The translations under genes and the position numbers were made by a program. The notes beneath the pieces were generated by a model. That model had not been told where the DNA came from. It ran no database searches and saw only the letters and a list, made by a program, of their open reading frames with translations. From Prado023 sp963818445 (lineage in GTDB: Bacteria; Actinomycetota; Actinomycetes; S36-B12; CAIYMF01), in assembly GCA_963818445.1 (NCBI GenBank), contig CAWFSG010000017.1, positions 186,001 to 250,000 on the forward strand: 64,000 nucleotides of DNA. The letters run 5' to 3'. The stretch's first letter is position 1, and every line of letters begins with the position of its first letter. Below, in pieces: positions 1 through 8,234 of the stretch.

Positions 1-48
1 TTCCGGGCCGTGGCCCGCGACGTGGAACTCGTTCTCCGGCAGTTGTGA
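1..48 (+). CDS. C-terminal tail of an upstream gene (partial)
   Basis: An open frame enters from the left edge and reads 15 residues ending in VELVLRQL before a TGA at 46-48. The residues look like an amphipathic helix at a protein C-terminus and use GC-rich third positions. Too little remains to name the product, and chance cannot be excluded at this length. Confidence 0.35.
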   Translation, partial: FRAVARDVELVLRQL

Positions 49-320
49 CGCGCTCTTCCGCTGGGCGGTCCCGGGGCGTTATGAGCCCTTGATCGGATTC
101 GTCTGCGGTGCTCGACACGCTACTCACCGTGAAGGTCGATGTTATCCAATGAATAGATGAAAGTCTACTAGTACTAAATAACCAGTCCTCACGGAGTGTG
201 CAGCTGACTCGCTCCCGCTGTCCCAGCAACGAGGATTTGCGGCGGCTCGCCAGCGCTCAATGCATCACTGTACGTCACCGGTAGGAGGGCGGGCCCTCAC
301 GGGGGGTTCGCCGGTCCTCG
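49..320. other. Intergenic region with an AT-rich patch
   Basis: No convincing gene is seen. The stretch from about 130 to 190 is strikingly A/T-rich for this genome (many TA steps such as ctagtactaaataacc) and is flanked by normal GC-rich DNA. It could hold promoter or UP-like sequence, or the breakpoint of an old insertion. No tRNA, clear hairpin or operator was recognised. Confidence 0.5.
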
Positions 321-348
321 TTGTGACGCAAGGTGATCGGCGTACCAT
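321..348 (+). promoter_or_regulatory. Candidate leaderless promoter of the DUF3039 gene
   Basis: TTGTGA at 321-326 and TACCAT at 343-348 are separated by 16 nt. The ATG at 356 follows the -10 box by 7 nt, which would place the transcript start at the start codon. No Shine-Dalgarno sequence precedes that ATG. Confidence 0.5.
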
Positions 349-355
349 TGGGGAC

Positions 356-631
356 ATGCCACTCGACCCCGATCCCCTGGACTCACCGGAGCTCTCCGGC
401 GGCACCGCCGTGATGGAGCGGACCGAGAACACCGATGGCACGGGCGATCACGACCGCTTCGCCCACTACGTGCAGAAGGACAAGATCGTCGAGAGCGCAG
501 TCATGGGGACCCCGGTGGTCGCACTGTGCGGCAAGGTGTGGGTGCCCGGTCGTGATCCCTCCAAGTACCAGGTGTGCCCGGATTGCCTGAAGGTGTACAA
601 CGGCCTCCCAGCCGGAGGGGGCGACGAGTAG
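356..631 (+). CDS. DUF3039 family protein
   Basis: A 91-residue actinobacterial protein of unknown function. The diagnostic core is present: RFAHYVQKDKIVESAV, then a cysteine in VALCGKVWVP, RDPSKYQVCP and CPDC, so three cysteines form a small likely zinc-binding ribbon. The ATG at 356 is chosen over an upstream in-frame ATG at 260 because the conserved part starts just after it, family members are about this long, and a TACCAT box lies 7 nt upstream. The N-terminal 40 residues are acidic and low in complexity. It is cytoplasmic by appearance (no signal or membrane segment). Confidence 0.85.
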   Translation: MPLDPDPLDSPELSGGTAVMERTENTDGTGDHDRFAHYVQKDKIVESAVMGTPVVALCGKVWVPGRDPSKYQVCPDCLKVYNGLPAGGGDE

Positions 632-786
632 TCGCCGGGAGACGGCGCCGCCACTAAGGACGGCTCATCCATCGGCTAAGGCGGCGCGGCACCACCGGAT
701 GTGCGGCTCTGCGGCCGCCCGCGCGTGGCATCATCGACCCGGGGTGAGGGGCCGGCGGGGCCTGGATCGAGTGCGGGAGGTGCGGG

Positions 787-2331
787 GTGCAGCCGGACGT
801 CGGGAGGGTGCCGGACGCCGCCCCGCATGCGCTTCGCCCGGTCCTGGTCATGGCGATGGCACTGACGCTGCTCCTCGGCGTGCTCACCCCGGCGGACCGG
901 GCGGCAGCCGTCGACCCGACCCCGACCCCGCTTGTGACGGGCTGGCTGCCCAGCTGGGCCACCGACACTGCTCTGGCGGGGGTCGAGGGCAACGCCGACC
1001 TCATCGGTGAGGCGTCCCCCTTCTGGTACACGGCCAAGGCCTCGGGAAGTGCTGTCAGCGTGACGACGGCCGTGAGTCCGGACACGGTGGCCCGCGTCCT
1101 GGCCAGCCTGCGGGACAGGGGGATCGCGGTCATCCCGTCGGTCGCAGACGGGTCCGCGGCCAAGGCGATGGCCGGCGTCCTGCGGGATCCGGTTGCGCGC
1201 GCAGCCCACGTCAACCAGCTCGTGGAGCTGGTCGTGGCCAACGGCTTCGACGGGATCGAGCTCGACTACGAGAAGTTCGCGTTCTCCGATGGAGCCTCGA
1301 CCTGGCCCGCGACCCGCCCCGCCTGGGTCGCGTTCGTCACTGAGCTGGGCACTGCGCTGCATGGTGCTGGCAAGCGGCTGGCCCTGGCGGTCCCGCCCAT
1401 GTATGACGGGACCTACACGTCGAGCAGCGGCTACTGGGTCTATGACTACGCCGGCGTGGCCCCCGTGGTCGACTCACTGCGGATCATGACCTACGACTAC
1501 TCCGTCTCCCGGCCGGGGCCGATCTCGCCGCTGTCGTTCATCCGGCGCACCATGTCCTACGCCGTCACGGCCTTCCCGGCCGCGCGGATCCGCATGGGGC
1601 TGCCGGCCTACGGACGGCTCTGGACGGCTCGTCGTGCTGATGGGACCCCCTCGATCACCGGGACGTGCCCGACCAGCGGGGTGCCCGGCACGACCAGCTT
1701 CACGACGGCCACGGCCATGACCTACCTGACCTCGGTGGCAGGGGCCGCGCCCACGCTGCGCTACGACGATCCGTCCGGCGAGATGGTCGCCACCTTCGCC
1801 AAGGAGTACGCAGGCGTCGATGCCGCCGGCAACGCCACCTCCTGCGTGGTCGATCACGAGGCCTGGTGGGTCGAGTCCCGCGGCGTGGCTGCCCGAATGC
1901 CGCTGGTCACGGAGTACGGCCTCGCCGGTGTGGCCGCCTGGCACCTCGGCGGGGTGGACCCGGACTCGTGGGCCGCGATGCGGGCGTTCGCCGCAGGGAT
2001 CCCATTCGTCGCACCCCCGCCGATCGTGACGCCGGCCGTCGCGACGCTCGTCGAGGCGAAGCCGTCCACGTTGACCCCCAAGCGGGGCAAGAAGGTCAAG
2101 GTCCGCGTCCAGGTCGCCCCGGTCAAGAAGTCGGTGACCGTGCGCCGGCAGATGCTCGTCAAGGGCAAGTGGAAGACGATCTCCACGAAGCGGACCACCT
2201 CGGCGGGGCGGGTGACGTTCACGTTCCGGTGGCCCAAGTCGAAGACCTCGCGGACCTACCGGATCACGACCAAGAAGAAGGGCGCCCTGCCGGCCGGTCG
2301 ATCCGAGCAGTTCACGATCACCACGCGCTGA
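787..2331 (+). CDS. Secreted GH18-like glycoside hydrolase
   Basis: A 514-residue exported protein. After a short basic N-terminus there is a hydrophobic signal segment (about residues 17-40) ending AAA/VDP. The TIM-barrel domain (about 45-400) resembles the YaaH/chitinase side of family 18: DGIELDYE near residue 155 matches the DxxDxDxE active-site strand, with Glu the likely acid/base, followed by SLRIMTYDYS. The last about 100 residues are a lysine/arginine-rich Ig-like domain, plausibly wall-binding. The GTG at 787 is supported by GGGAGG at 775-780. Substrate (peptidoglycan, chitin or another GlcNAc polymer) cannot be decided. Confidence 0.8.
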   Translation: MQPDVGRVPDAAPHALRPVLVMAMALTLLLGVLTPADRAAAVDPTPTPLVTGWLPSWATDTALAGVEGNADLIGEASPFWYTAKASGSAVSVTTAVSPDTVARVLASLRDRGIAVIPSVADGSAAKAMAGVLRDPVARAAHVNQLVELVVANGFDGIELDYEKFAFSDGASTWPATRPAWVAFVTELGTALHGAGKRLALAVPPMYDGTYTSSSGYWVYDYAGVAPVVDSLRIMTYDYSVSRPGPISPLSFIRRTMSYAVTAFPAARIRMGLPAYGRLWTARRADGTPSITGTCPTSGVPGTTSFTTATAMTYLTSVAGAAPTLRYDDPSGEMVATFAKEYAGVDAAGNATSCVVDHEAWWVESRGVAARMPLVTEYGLAGVAAWHLGGVDPDSWAAMRAFAAGIPFVAPPPIVTPAVATLVEAKPSTLTPKRGKKVKVRVQVAPVKKSVTVRRQMLVKGKWKTISTKRTTSAGRVTFTFRWPKSKTSRTYRITTKKKGALPAGRSEQFTITTR

Positions 2332-2366
2332 GCCCGGGCCCCCGTCCGCCCTCCGGCTGACCGGGA

Positions 2367-4076
2367 TCAGGCGAGGCTGGCGGCGGGGAGGTCGAACCAC
2401 TGCAGGTGGCCCAGTGCGTCGGGCAGCTGCGCCTGCGGGCCGTGCGCCCGCGCCACCGCCGCCGCCAGGAGCTCGCGGGCCTCGGCCAGGTGCTCGACCA
2501 GTGCGCCCTCATCGGCGCGATCATCGTGGCGTGGGCTGACGAGCTCCCCGGCGGCGTCGTAGTGCACGTCGGCCAGTCGCAGGGGGGGCTCCACGGGCCC
2601 GGCGCGGTGCTTCCACAGGCCGGTGGCGATGTCGAAGCGGTAGTCCGCCAACAGGGCCCAGCCATGACGGGCGATCAGGTCGACCGCCTCCACGAGGTAG
2701 GTGAACACCTCCTCGGAGATGAAGTAGTTGAAGTTGACCCGCACCCATCCCGGCTTGATCCCCTCGCACCCGACCGAGATCTGCTCCTCGAACTCCGCGG
2801 AGCGGTCCAGGGAGATCCCCAGCAGCCGGTGCCCGTACGGGCCGGCGCAGGAGCAGCCCCCGCGGGCCTGGATGCCGAACACGTCGTTGAGCATCGCGAC
2901 GATCGCATTGTGGTGCACGTAGCGCCCGCTGGGTCCCCGGACGGTGAACGAGACGATGGACAGCCGGTCGGCCGCGACGTTGCCCAGCACGCCGATCGCT
3001 GGATTGGCCGACCACGCGGTCACGGCGCGGTGGACGAGGTCCTCCTCATGGGCCCGGATGACGTCCGTGCCCACGGCGCGCTTGAGGTGGAACACCAGCC
3101 CGGCGCGGATCGACTCGATGATCGCAGGGGTCCCGCCCTCCTCCCGGTGCTCCGGGTCGGTCAGGTACATGTGCTCTGTCGGGCTCACGTAGGCAACGGT
3201 GCCCCCGCCCACGACGTCGGGCACCCGGTTGGTGAGCAGCTCGCGACGCACGATCAGCAGCCCGGGAGTGCCTGGACCGCCGATGAACTTGTGTGGCGAG
3301 AGGACCACTGCGTCCAAAGCCAGGGCCGGATCCCCGCCCGGGTTCATGTCGATGTCGATGTAGGGCCCACCGGCCGCGTAGTCCCAGAACGCCAGCGCGC
3401 CGTGTGCGTGCAGCAGCCGCGTGATCCCCTCGGCGTCGGACAGGATCCCGGTCACGTTCGAGGCGGCGCTGAAGCTGCCGATCTTCAGGGGCCGGTCGGC
3501 GTACCGGACGAGTTCGGCCTGGAGATGATCGGCGTCGATGTGCCCGTCGGGGCCCTCCGGGATCATCACGACGTCGGCGATGGACTCGCGCCACGGCAGC
3601 TCGTTGCTGTGGTGCTCGAACGGGCCGATGAACACCACCGGGCGTTGCGCCTCGGGGATCTGGGCGCTGAACCCGTATCGGTCGTCGAGGTCGGCGGGGA
3701 TGCGCAGGTTGAGGATCCCGATCAGCTTGTTGATCGCGCCGGTCGTGCCCGAGCCGGCGAAGATCACGGCGGTTGAGTCGTCGCCGTTCACGCACTCGCG
3801 GATGATCCGCCGGGCGTCCTCGCGCAGCCGCGTGGTCTGCAGCCCGGTGCCGCTGGACTCGGTGTGGGTGTTCGCGTACCGGGGCAGCACCTCAGAGCGG
3901 ATGAAGTCCTCGATGAAGTCCAGCGCGCGGCCGCTCGCGGTGTAGTCCGCGTAGGTCACCCGTCGGCGACCGTACGGGCCGTCCATCACCTGGTCGTCGC
4001 CGATCACGCCGGCGCGGATGCGACCGAGGAGCGCCGGTTCGGGGAGCCCCGGGGTACGTGGCGGGATCCGGATCAT
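2367..4076 (-). CDS. Class V aminotransferase-fold PLP enzyme
   Basis: A 569-residue fold-type I PLP enzyme of the NifS/CsdA superfamily. The PLP lysine is in SPHKFIGGPGTPG; SGTTGAINKL near residue 100 matches the phosphate-binding turn, and a cysteine-rich RGGCSCAGPYGH segment lies in the C-terminal half. It is longer than typical cysteine desulfurases (about 400 residues). The start ATG overlaps the TGA of the DUF2017 gene by 4 nt (ATGA), so it is translationally coupled and the last gene of the murI-clpS-DUF2017 run. Whether it is a desulfurase, lyase or transaminase is not decided by the sequence; the family is often annotated only as class V aminotransferase. Confidence 0.8.
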   Translation of the reverse strand: MIRIPPRTPGLPEPALLGRIRAGVIGDDQVMDGPYGRRRVTYADYTASGRALDFIEDFIRSEVLPRYANTHTESSGTGLQTTRLREDARRIIRECVNGDDSTAVIFAGSGTTGAINKLIGILNLRIPADLDDRYGFSAQIPEAQRPVVFIGPFEHHSNELPWRESIADVVMIPEGPDGHIDADHLQAELVRYADRPLKIGSFSAASNVTGILSDAEGITRLLHAHGALAFWDYAAGGPYIDIDMNPGGDPALALDAVVLSPHKFIGGPGTPGLLIVRRELLTNRVPDVVGGGTVAYVSPTEHMYLTDPEHREEGGTPAIIESIRAGLVFHLKRAVGTDVIRAHEEDLVHRAVTAWSANPAIGVLGNVAADRLSIVSFTVRGPSGRYVHHNAIVAMLNDVFGIQARGGCSCAGPYGHRLLGISLDRSAEFEEQISVGCEGIKPGWVRVNFNYFISEEVFTYLVEAVDLIARHGWALLADYRFDIATGLWKHRAGPVEPPLRLADVHYDAAGELVSPRHDDRADEGALVEHLAEARELLAAAVARAHGPQAQLPDALGHLQWFDLPAASLA

Positions 4077-4636
4077 GTGCGCACGCCCTTCTGCAGCGCC
4101 TGGACCAGGCGGTCCTGGTGGTAGGTCAGCCAGTCGTAGACGAGGTACATCGCCCGTCGAGGATCGTCCTCGGGCAGGGCGAGGTACTCCTCGGGCCCCT
4201 CCTCGCCGACCTCGAGGCGGGTCCCGAGGGTCAGGCGCATGTCGTTCAGTGCGCCGAGCCAGGCCAGGCACTCGGCCTCGGACAGCTGGGTCGGGTTCGG
4301 CCGTGCCAGGGTCTGGCTCGCCGTGGTGAGGTTGGCCAGCTTGGTGGACCGCAGGTCGCGCTGGGTGAAGCGGCGGAACTCGTCGGCTTCGTCGGGATCC
4401 TCGTAGGCATCCGGGAACAGGCGGGCCAGCGCCGGGTCCTCGGGGCGTGCCGCGGTCGGGTCGATCCCGACCAGCTCGGCCAGCGGGTCCACGGAGGCCT
4501 GCGCCTCGGGCTCGGCGAGCAGACCGGTCATCTGCGTCAGCAGGTCGCCGATCAGGTGCCGGTCGGCGTCGGCGAGGTGGAGCCACACCTTGCCGTGGCG
4601 GTTGCGCCGGAATCCCGGTGGGTCGAGCAGGCCCAT
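4073..4636 (-). CDS. DUF2017 family protein
   Basis: A 187-residue actinobacterial protein of unknown function that usually follows clpS. It starts MGLLDPPGFRR and has the FRRFTQRDLRSTKLANL and YDWLTYHQDRLVQAL helices expected of the family. An AGGAG lies just before the ATG, 8 nt after the clpS stop; its own stop overlaps the next start (ATGA). A longer in-frame reading back to 4972 only shadows clpS. Constant linkage to clpS suggests a role near Clp proteolysis, but that is inference. Confidence 0.85.
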   Translation of the reverse strand: MGLLDPPGFRRNRHGKVWLHLADADRHLIGDLLTQMTGLLAEPEAQASVDPLAELVGIDPTAARPEDPALARLFPDAYEDPDEADEFRRFTQRDLRSTKLANLTTASQTLARPNPTQLSEAECLAWLGALNDMRLTLGTRLEVGEEGPEEYLALPEDDPRRAMYLVYDWLTYHQDRLVQALQKGVRT

Positions 4637-4644
4637 GATGCTCC

Positions 4645-4938
4645 TCAGTGGTCCCGCGACATGGTGGCCCAGAGGCCATAGCTGTGCATCGCGGTGACGT
4701 CGCGCTCCATCGCGTCCCGGCTGCCCGAGCTGACCAGTGCGCGGCCCTCCTGGTGCACGTCGAGCATCAGGGCCTCGGCCTTGGCTCGCGGGTACCCGAA
4801 ATAGGTCATGAAGACGAAGGTCACGTACGACATCAGGTTCACCGGGTCGTTCCAGACGATCGTCACCCAGGGGGTGTCGACGTCGGCCTCCTCGGCGACC
4901 TCCACGTCCTCCACAGGTGCGATGCTCACGTGCCCCAT
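4645..4938 (-). CDS. clpS: ATP-dependent Clp protease adaptor ClpS
   Basis: A 97-residue adaptor that binds N-degron substrates and delivers them to the Clp ATPase. The ClpS core is clear: VTIVWNDPVNLMSYV (substrate pocket and DP motif), the long helix with GYPRAKAEALMLDVH, and the end AMHSYGLWATM. The N-terminal about 22 residues are acidic and flexible, as usual. It sits 34 nt downstream of murI and 8 nt upstream of the DUF2017 gene on the same strand. Confidence 0.95.
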   Translation of the reverse strand: MGHVSIAPVEDVEVAEEADVDTPWVTIVWNDPVNLMSYVTFVFMTYFGYPRAKAEALMLDVHQEGRALVSSGSRDAMERDVTAMHSYGLWATMSRDH

Positions 4939-4972
4939 GGTCGCATCCCGGGGCCGGGGATCGCCAAGCCAT

Positions 4973-5833
4973 TCAACGGGCGGTGACCCACTCCGGGGTC
5001 TGCTCGACCAGTGTGACCTCCGGGCCGAGGAACCGACGACCGAGCCGGGCGAACGGCAGGGGGTCGCCGGTGGCCAGGAACCGGTGCACGGGGGGCGGTG
5101 AGTCGGCGGGGCGGCCCAGCTGGTGGGCGGCCAGGGTCCGGTAGACGTCCTTGGCGGTCTCCTCGGCCGAGGAGACCAGGGTGACGTCGTCGCCGCACAC
5201 GTAGGAGATGACGCCGGTCAGCAGCGGGTAGTGCGTGCAGCCCAGGACGAGGGTGTCGATGCCCTGATCGAGCAGCGGGTCGAGGTACTCGTGGGCCACG
5301 GCGATCACCTCGTCGCCGGTGACGACGCCGGACTCGACGAAGTCCACGAACAGTGGGCACGCCTGTGACCGGATCGTCAGGTGCGGTGCTGCCGCGAAGG
5401 CGTCCTCGTAGGCCCCGCTCGTCACGGTGGCCACGGTCCCGATGACCCCGATCCGTCCGTCGCGCGTCGCCCGGACCGAACGGCGGACAGCTGGCTTGAT
5501 GACCTCCACGACGGGCACCGGGTAACGCTCACGTGCGTCGCGCAGGACCGCTGCAGAGGCTGAGTTGCACGCGATCACCAGCGCCTTGACCCCGGAGTCG
5601 ACCAGGTGGTCCATGACGTCGAGGGCGAATGCCCGGACCTCCGCGATCGGGCGCGGGCCGTAGGGCCCACGTGCGGTGTCCCCGACGTAGAGGATCGCCT
5701 CGTCGGGCAGCTGGTCGATGACCGAGCGCGCGACGGTGAGCCCGCCCACGCCGCTGTCGAAGATCCCGATGGGGGCATCGGGGTTGCCCACGCCCGGGCC
5801 CTCGATGGACGGTGTGATCGACATGACGCCCAT
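4973..5833 (-). CDS. murI: Glutamate racemase
   Basis: Converts L- to D-glutamate for peptidoglycan synthesis. The 286-residue protein shows the family hallmarks: FDSGVGGLTV with the catalytic-side Asp and Ser, YVGDTARGPYG, the first catalytic cysteine in ACNSAS and the second in LGCTHYPLL. Two ATGs lie 9 nt apart (5833 and 5824), after a GGTGGGG; either could be used. Further in-frame codons upstream run into the divergent gene and are not needed by the fold. First gene of a minus-strand run with clpS, DUF2017 and the aminotransferase. Confidence 0.93.
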   Translation of the reverse strand: MGVMSITPSIEGPGVGNPDAPIGIFDSGVGGLTVARSVIDQLPDEAILYVGDTARGPYGPRPIAEVRAFALDVMDHLVDSGVKALVIACNSASAAVLRDARERYPVPVVEVIKPAVRRSVRATRDGRIGVIGTVATVTSGAYEDAFAAAPHLTIRSQACPLFVDFVESGVVTGDEVIAVAHEYLDPLLDQGIDTLVLGCTHYPLLTGVISYVCGDDVTLVSSAEETAKDVYRTLAAHQLGRPADSPPPVHRFLATGDPLPFARLGRRFLGPEVTLVEQTPEWVTAR

Positions 5834-5872
5834 TGTCCCCACCAGGCTCCGGCGCCGGCTGCTGGGGATCGC

Positions 5873-5878
5873 TAGGGT
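5873..5878 (+). promoter_or_regulatory. Candidate -10 box for the MBL-rph-rdgB operon
   Basis: TAGGGT fits the TANNNT consensus and lies in the 92-nt gap between the divergent murI and MBL genes. It would start a transcript near 5885, giving a leader of about 40 nt that contains the GGGAGG ribosome site of the MBL gene. Confidence 0.4.
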
Positions 5879-5925
5879 TGCCCGCGTGTCGGGGCGGCTC
5901 ACGCCCCCATGTCGCGGGAGGGCGC

Positions 5926-6681
5926 GTGCGACTCACGGTCATCGGATGTGCGGGATCGTTCCCGAACCCGACCTCGGCTGCCTCCTGCTACCTCGTCGAG
6001 CACGACGGCACCTCGATCGTCCTGGACCTCGGGCCGGGCTCGCTGGGGCCGCTGGCCGCCGCCACGGACATCCGCACCCTCGACGCGGTGCTGCTCTCAC
6101 ACCTGCACGCCGATCACTGCCTGGACCTCACCGGCATGTACGTGGCCCGCAAGTACCACCCGGACGGGCCGCCGCCACCACTGGCCGTGCACGGGCCGCG
6201 CGGGACCGGTCGGCGCATCGCCGATGCGTACCGGACCTCCCCCGGGGAGCCCGTCGACGGGCTGGAGCGCATCTACCGGTTCGTGGACCACTCGCCCGAC
6301 CCGGTCCGGATCGGCCCGTTCACGATCACCCTGGCCCGGGTCGCGCACCCGGTCCCGGCCTTCGCGATCCGGGTCGAGGCCGGGGGCGCGTCGCTCGTGT
6401 ACAGCGGGGACACCGGTCCGACCCCGGCGCTGGTCGAGCTCACCCGGGGCGCGGACCTCGCCCTGTTCGAGGCCTCCTGCCTGTCCGACGTGGCCAACCC
6501 GAAGGACCTGCACATGACCGGGGTCCAGGCCGCCGAGCACGCTGCCGCGGCGGGAGCCGGGCGCCTGGTGCTGACACACCTCGTGTCGTGGAACGATCCG
6601 ATGGCGACGCTGGCCGAGGGGCGCAGTGCGTTCGATGGGGAGGTGGCCCTGGCCGCCCCCGGGATGGTGGTGGAGCTGTGA
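5926..6681 (+). CDS. MBL-fold metallo-hydrolase
   Basis: A 251-residue metallo-beta-lactamase-fold hydrolase. The zinc motif is LLSHLHADHCLD (HxHxDH), followed by the distal YSGDTGPTP and VLTHLVSW metal ligands. It begins RLTVIGCAGSFPNPTSAASC, typical of the ribonuclease Z/phosphodiesterase-like member found beside murI and rph in actinobacteria; a homologue there acts as a cyclic-nucleotide phosphodiesterase (family knowledge, not proof here). The GTG at 5926 is preceded by GGGAGG. Its stop overlaps the rph start (GTGA). Confidence 0.87.
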   Translation: MRLTVIGCAGSFPNPTSAASCYLVEHDGTSIVLDLGPGSLGPLAAATDIRTLDAVLLSHLHADHCLDLTGMYVARKYHPDGPPPPLAVHGPRGTGRRIADAYRTSPGEPVDGLERIYRFVDHSPDPVRIGPFTITLARVAHPVPAFAIRVEAGGASLVYSGDTGPTPALVELTRGADLALFEASCLSDVANPKDLHMTGVQAAEHAAAAGAGRLVLTHLVSWNDPMATLAEGRSAFDGEVALAAPGMVVEL

Positions 6682-7421
6682 CCCGATCTGATGGCCGTGC
6701 GCCCGACGCGCTGCGCGAGGTGACCTTCCAACGGGGCTGGCTGGACCACGCCGAGGGCTCGTGCCTGGTGTCCTTCGGCAAGACGCGAGTCCTGTGCGCC
6801 GCATCGTTCACCGCGGGCGTCCCGCGCTGGAAGAAGGGCTCCGGGTCGGGCTGGGTCACCGCGGAGTACGCGATGCTGCCGCGCTCGACGAACACCCGCT
6901 CCGACCGGGAGTCGGTGAAGGGCAGGATCGGGGGGCGCACCCACGAGATCTCCCGGCTCGTCGGCCGCTCGATGCGGGCGGTCATCGACGTGGCTGCTCT
7001 GGGCGAGAACACGATCGTGATCGACTGCGACGTCCTGCAGGCCGACGGCGGCACGCGGACGGCGGCCATCACCGGCGCCTACGTCGCCCTGGCCGATGCT
7101 GTGGCGTGGGCCCGCGGGAAGGGCCTGGTCGCAGCGGGTGCCTCGCCGCTGGTGGACTCGGTCGCGGCGGTGAGCGTCGGCATCGTCGACGGGCAGCCCT
7201 GTCTGGACCTGCACTACGACGACGACGTCCGGGCCGACACCGACATGAACGTCGTGATGACCGGCTCCGGGCAGTTCGTCGAGGTCCAGGGGACTGCCGA
7301 GCGCGAGCCGTTCGACCGCGTGATGCTCGACCGCCTGCTCGACCTCGCCGCCGTGGGCTGCGTCCAGCTGACGGACCTGCAGGCGGCGGCCCTCCTCGAG
7401 GCGCCCGGGGGCCGGCCGTGA
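6678..7421 (+). CDS. rph: Ribonuclease PH
   Basis: Phosphorolytic 3'-5' exoribonuclease that trims tRNA 3' ends. The 247-residue protein has RSDGRAPDALREVTF at the N-terminus, the basic RSDRESVKGRIGGRTHEISR loop and the DVLQADGGTRTAAITGA core with the phosphate-binding residues. Length is normal for the family. The GTG start overlaps the previous TGA and its own TGA overlaps the next GTG, so all three genes are translationally coupled. Confidence 0.95.
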   Translation: MTRSDGRAPDALREVTFQRGWLDHAEGSCLVSFGKTRVLCAASFTAGVPRWKKGSGSGWVTAEYAMLPRSTNTRSDRESVKGRIGGRTHEISRLVGRSMRAVIDVAALGENTIVIDCDVLQADGGTRTAAITGAYVALADAVAWARGKGLVAAGASPLVDSVAAVSVGIVDGQPCLDLHYDDDVRADTDMNVVMTGSGQFVEVQGTAEREPFDRVMLDRLLDLAAVGCVQLTDLQAAALLEAPGGRP

Positions 7422-8053
7422 CCCGTCGGGTCGTGCTTGCCACACGCAATGCGGGGAAGGTCGCTGAGCTGCGCCGGATCCTCGACGCGGCCGGGCTGGA
7501 CGTGGAGCTCGTGGGAGCCGACGCGTTCGCCGCCCTGCCCGACGTCGCCGAGACCGGCTCCACCTTCGCCGCGAACGCCCTGATCAAGGCCCGGGCGGTG
7601 GCCGCCTACACGGGGCTGCCCTCGATCGCTGACGACTCCGGGCTGTGCGTCGACGCGCTCAACGGGCTGCCCGGGATCCTGTCCGCCCGCTGGGCGGGCC
7701 GCCACGGTGATGACGAGGCCAACCTGGAGCTCGTCCTGGCCCAGCTGTCCGACACCCCCGACGAGCGCCGCGGGGCGCACTTCTTCTGCGCAGCGGCCGT
7801 CGCCATGCCGCCCGGCCGCCATGGGGAGCTGGGGGAGGCACGCGTCGTCGAGGGCCAGATCGACGGCTCGCTCATGCGTGAACGCCGGGGCACCGGCGGC
7901 TTCGGCTACGACCCGATCTTCGAGCCCTACGGCTCGTCGCGGACCACCGCCGAGATGGACGCCGTCGAGAAGGACGCGATCAGCCACCGCGGCCAGGCCT
8001 TCCGCGCCCTGGTTCCGGTGCTGGCCGAGCTGCTGGCCGACCCGGCCGCCTGA
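7418..8053 (+). CDS. rdgB: RdgB/HAM1-type dITP/XTP pyrophosphatase
   Basis: Removes non-canonical purine nucleotides (dITP, XTP) from the pool. The 211-residue protein begins VVLATRNAGKVAELR (nucleotide-binding SxNxxK-like strand), has SIADDSGLCVDALNG with the acidic metal ligands, GGFGYDPIFEP, and ends with KDAISHRGQAFRAL. GTG start overlaps rph by 4 nt. Confidence 0.95.
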   Translation: MTRRVVLATRNAGKVAELRRILDAAGLDVELVGADAFAALPDVAETGSTFAANALIKARAVAAYTGLPSIADDSGLCVDALNGLPGILSARWAGRHGDDEANLELVLAQLSDTPDERRGAHFFCAAAVAMPPGRHGELGEARVVEGQIDGSLMRERRGTGGFGYDPIFEPYGSSRTTAEMDAVEKDAISHRGQAFRALVPVLAELLADPAA

Positions 8054-8079
8054 GGCGCGGAGCGGGTGCCCCTATGACG

Positions 8080-8161
8080 TGCGGGTGGCGGGACTTGAAC
8101 CCGCACGTCCGTGGACACAGGAACCTAAATCCTGCGCGTCTGCCAATTCCGCCACACCCGC
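8080..8161 (-). tRNA. tRNA-Leu (anticodon TAG)
   Basis: On the minus strand the acceptor arm GCGGGTG pairs with CACCCGC, followed by discriminator A at 8080. The anticodon stem CAGGA/TCCTG closes the loop TTTAGGT, giving TAG. A short variable arm before the T arm (GCGGGTTCAAGTCCCGC) fits the class II shape of tRNA-Leu. CCA is not encoded. Confidence 0.95.
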
Positions 8162-8234
8162 GTGACCCCATTGTGGCAGTCCTTGAGGTGGGTTCCGGGC
8201 GAGCCCGGGCAGGGGTGGGTGGTTGGATGGGGCC

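Noticed and set aside
2406..3776. 456-codon plus-strand frame opposite the class V aminotransferase
   Set aside because: No start signal and no domain-like sequence; the minus strand has the PLP motif.
5886..5925. GTG at 5886 after a TAGGGT box as a leaderless start
   Set aside because: It opens the rph frame across the MBL gene and is not in frame with the MBL protein, which has its own GGGAGG and GTG at 5926.
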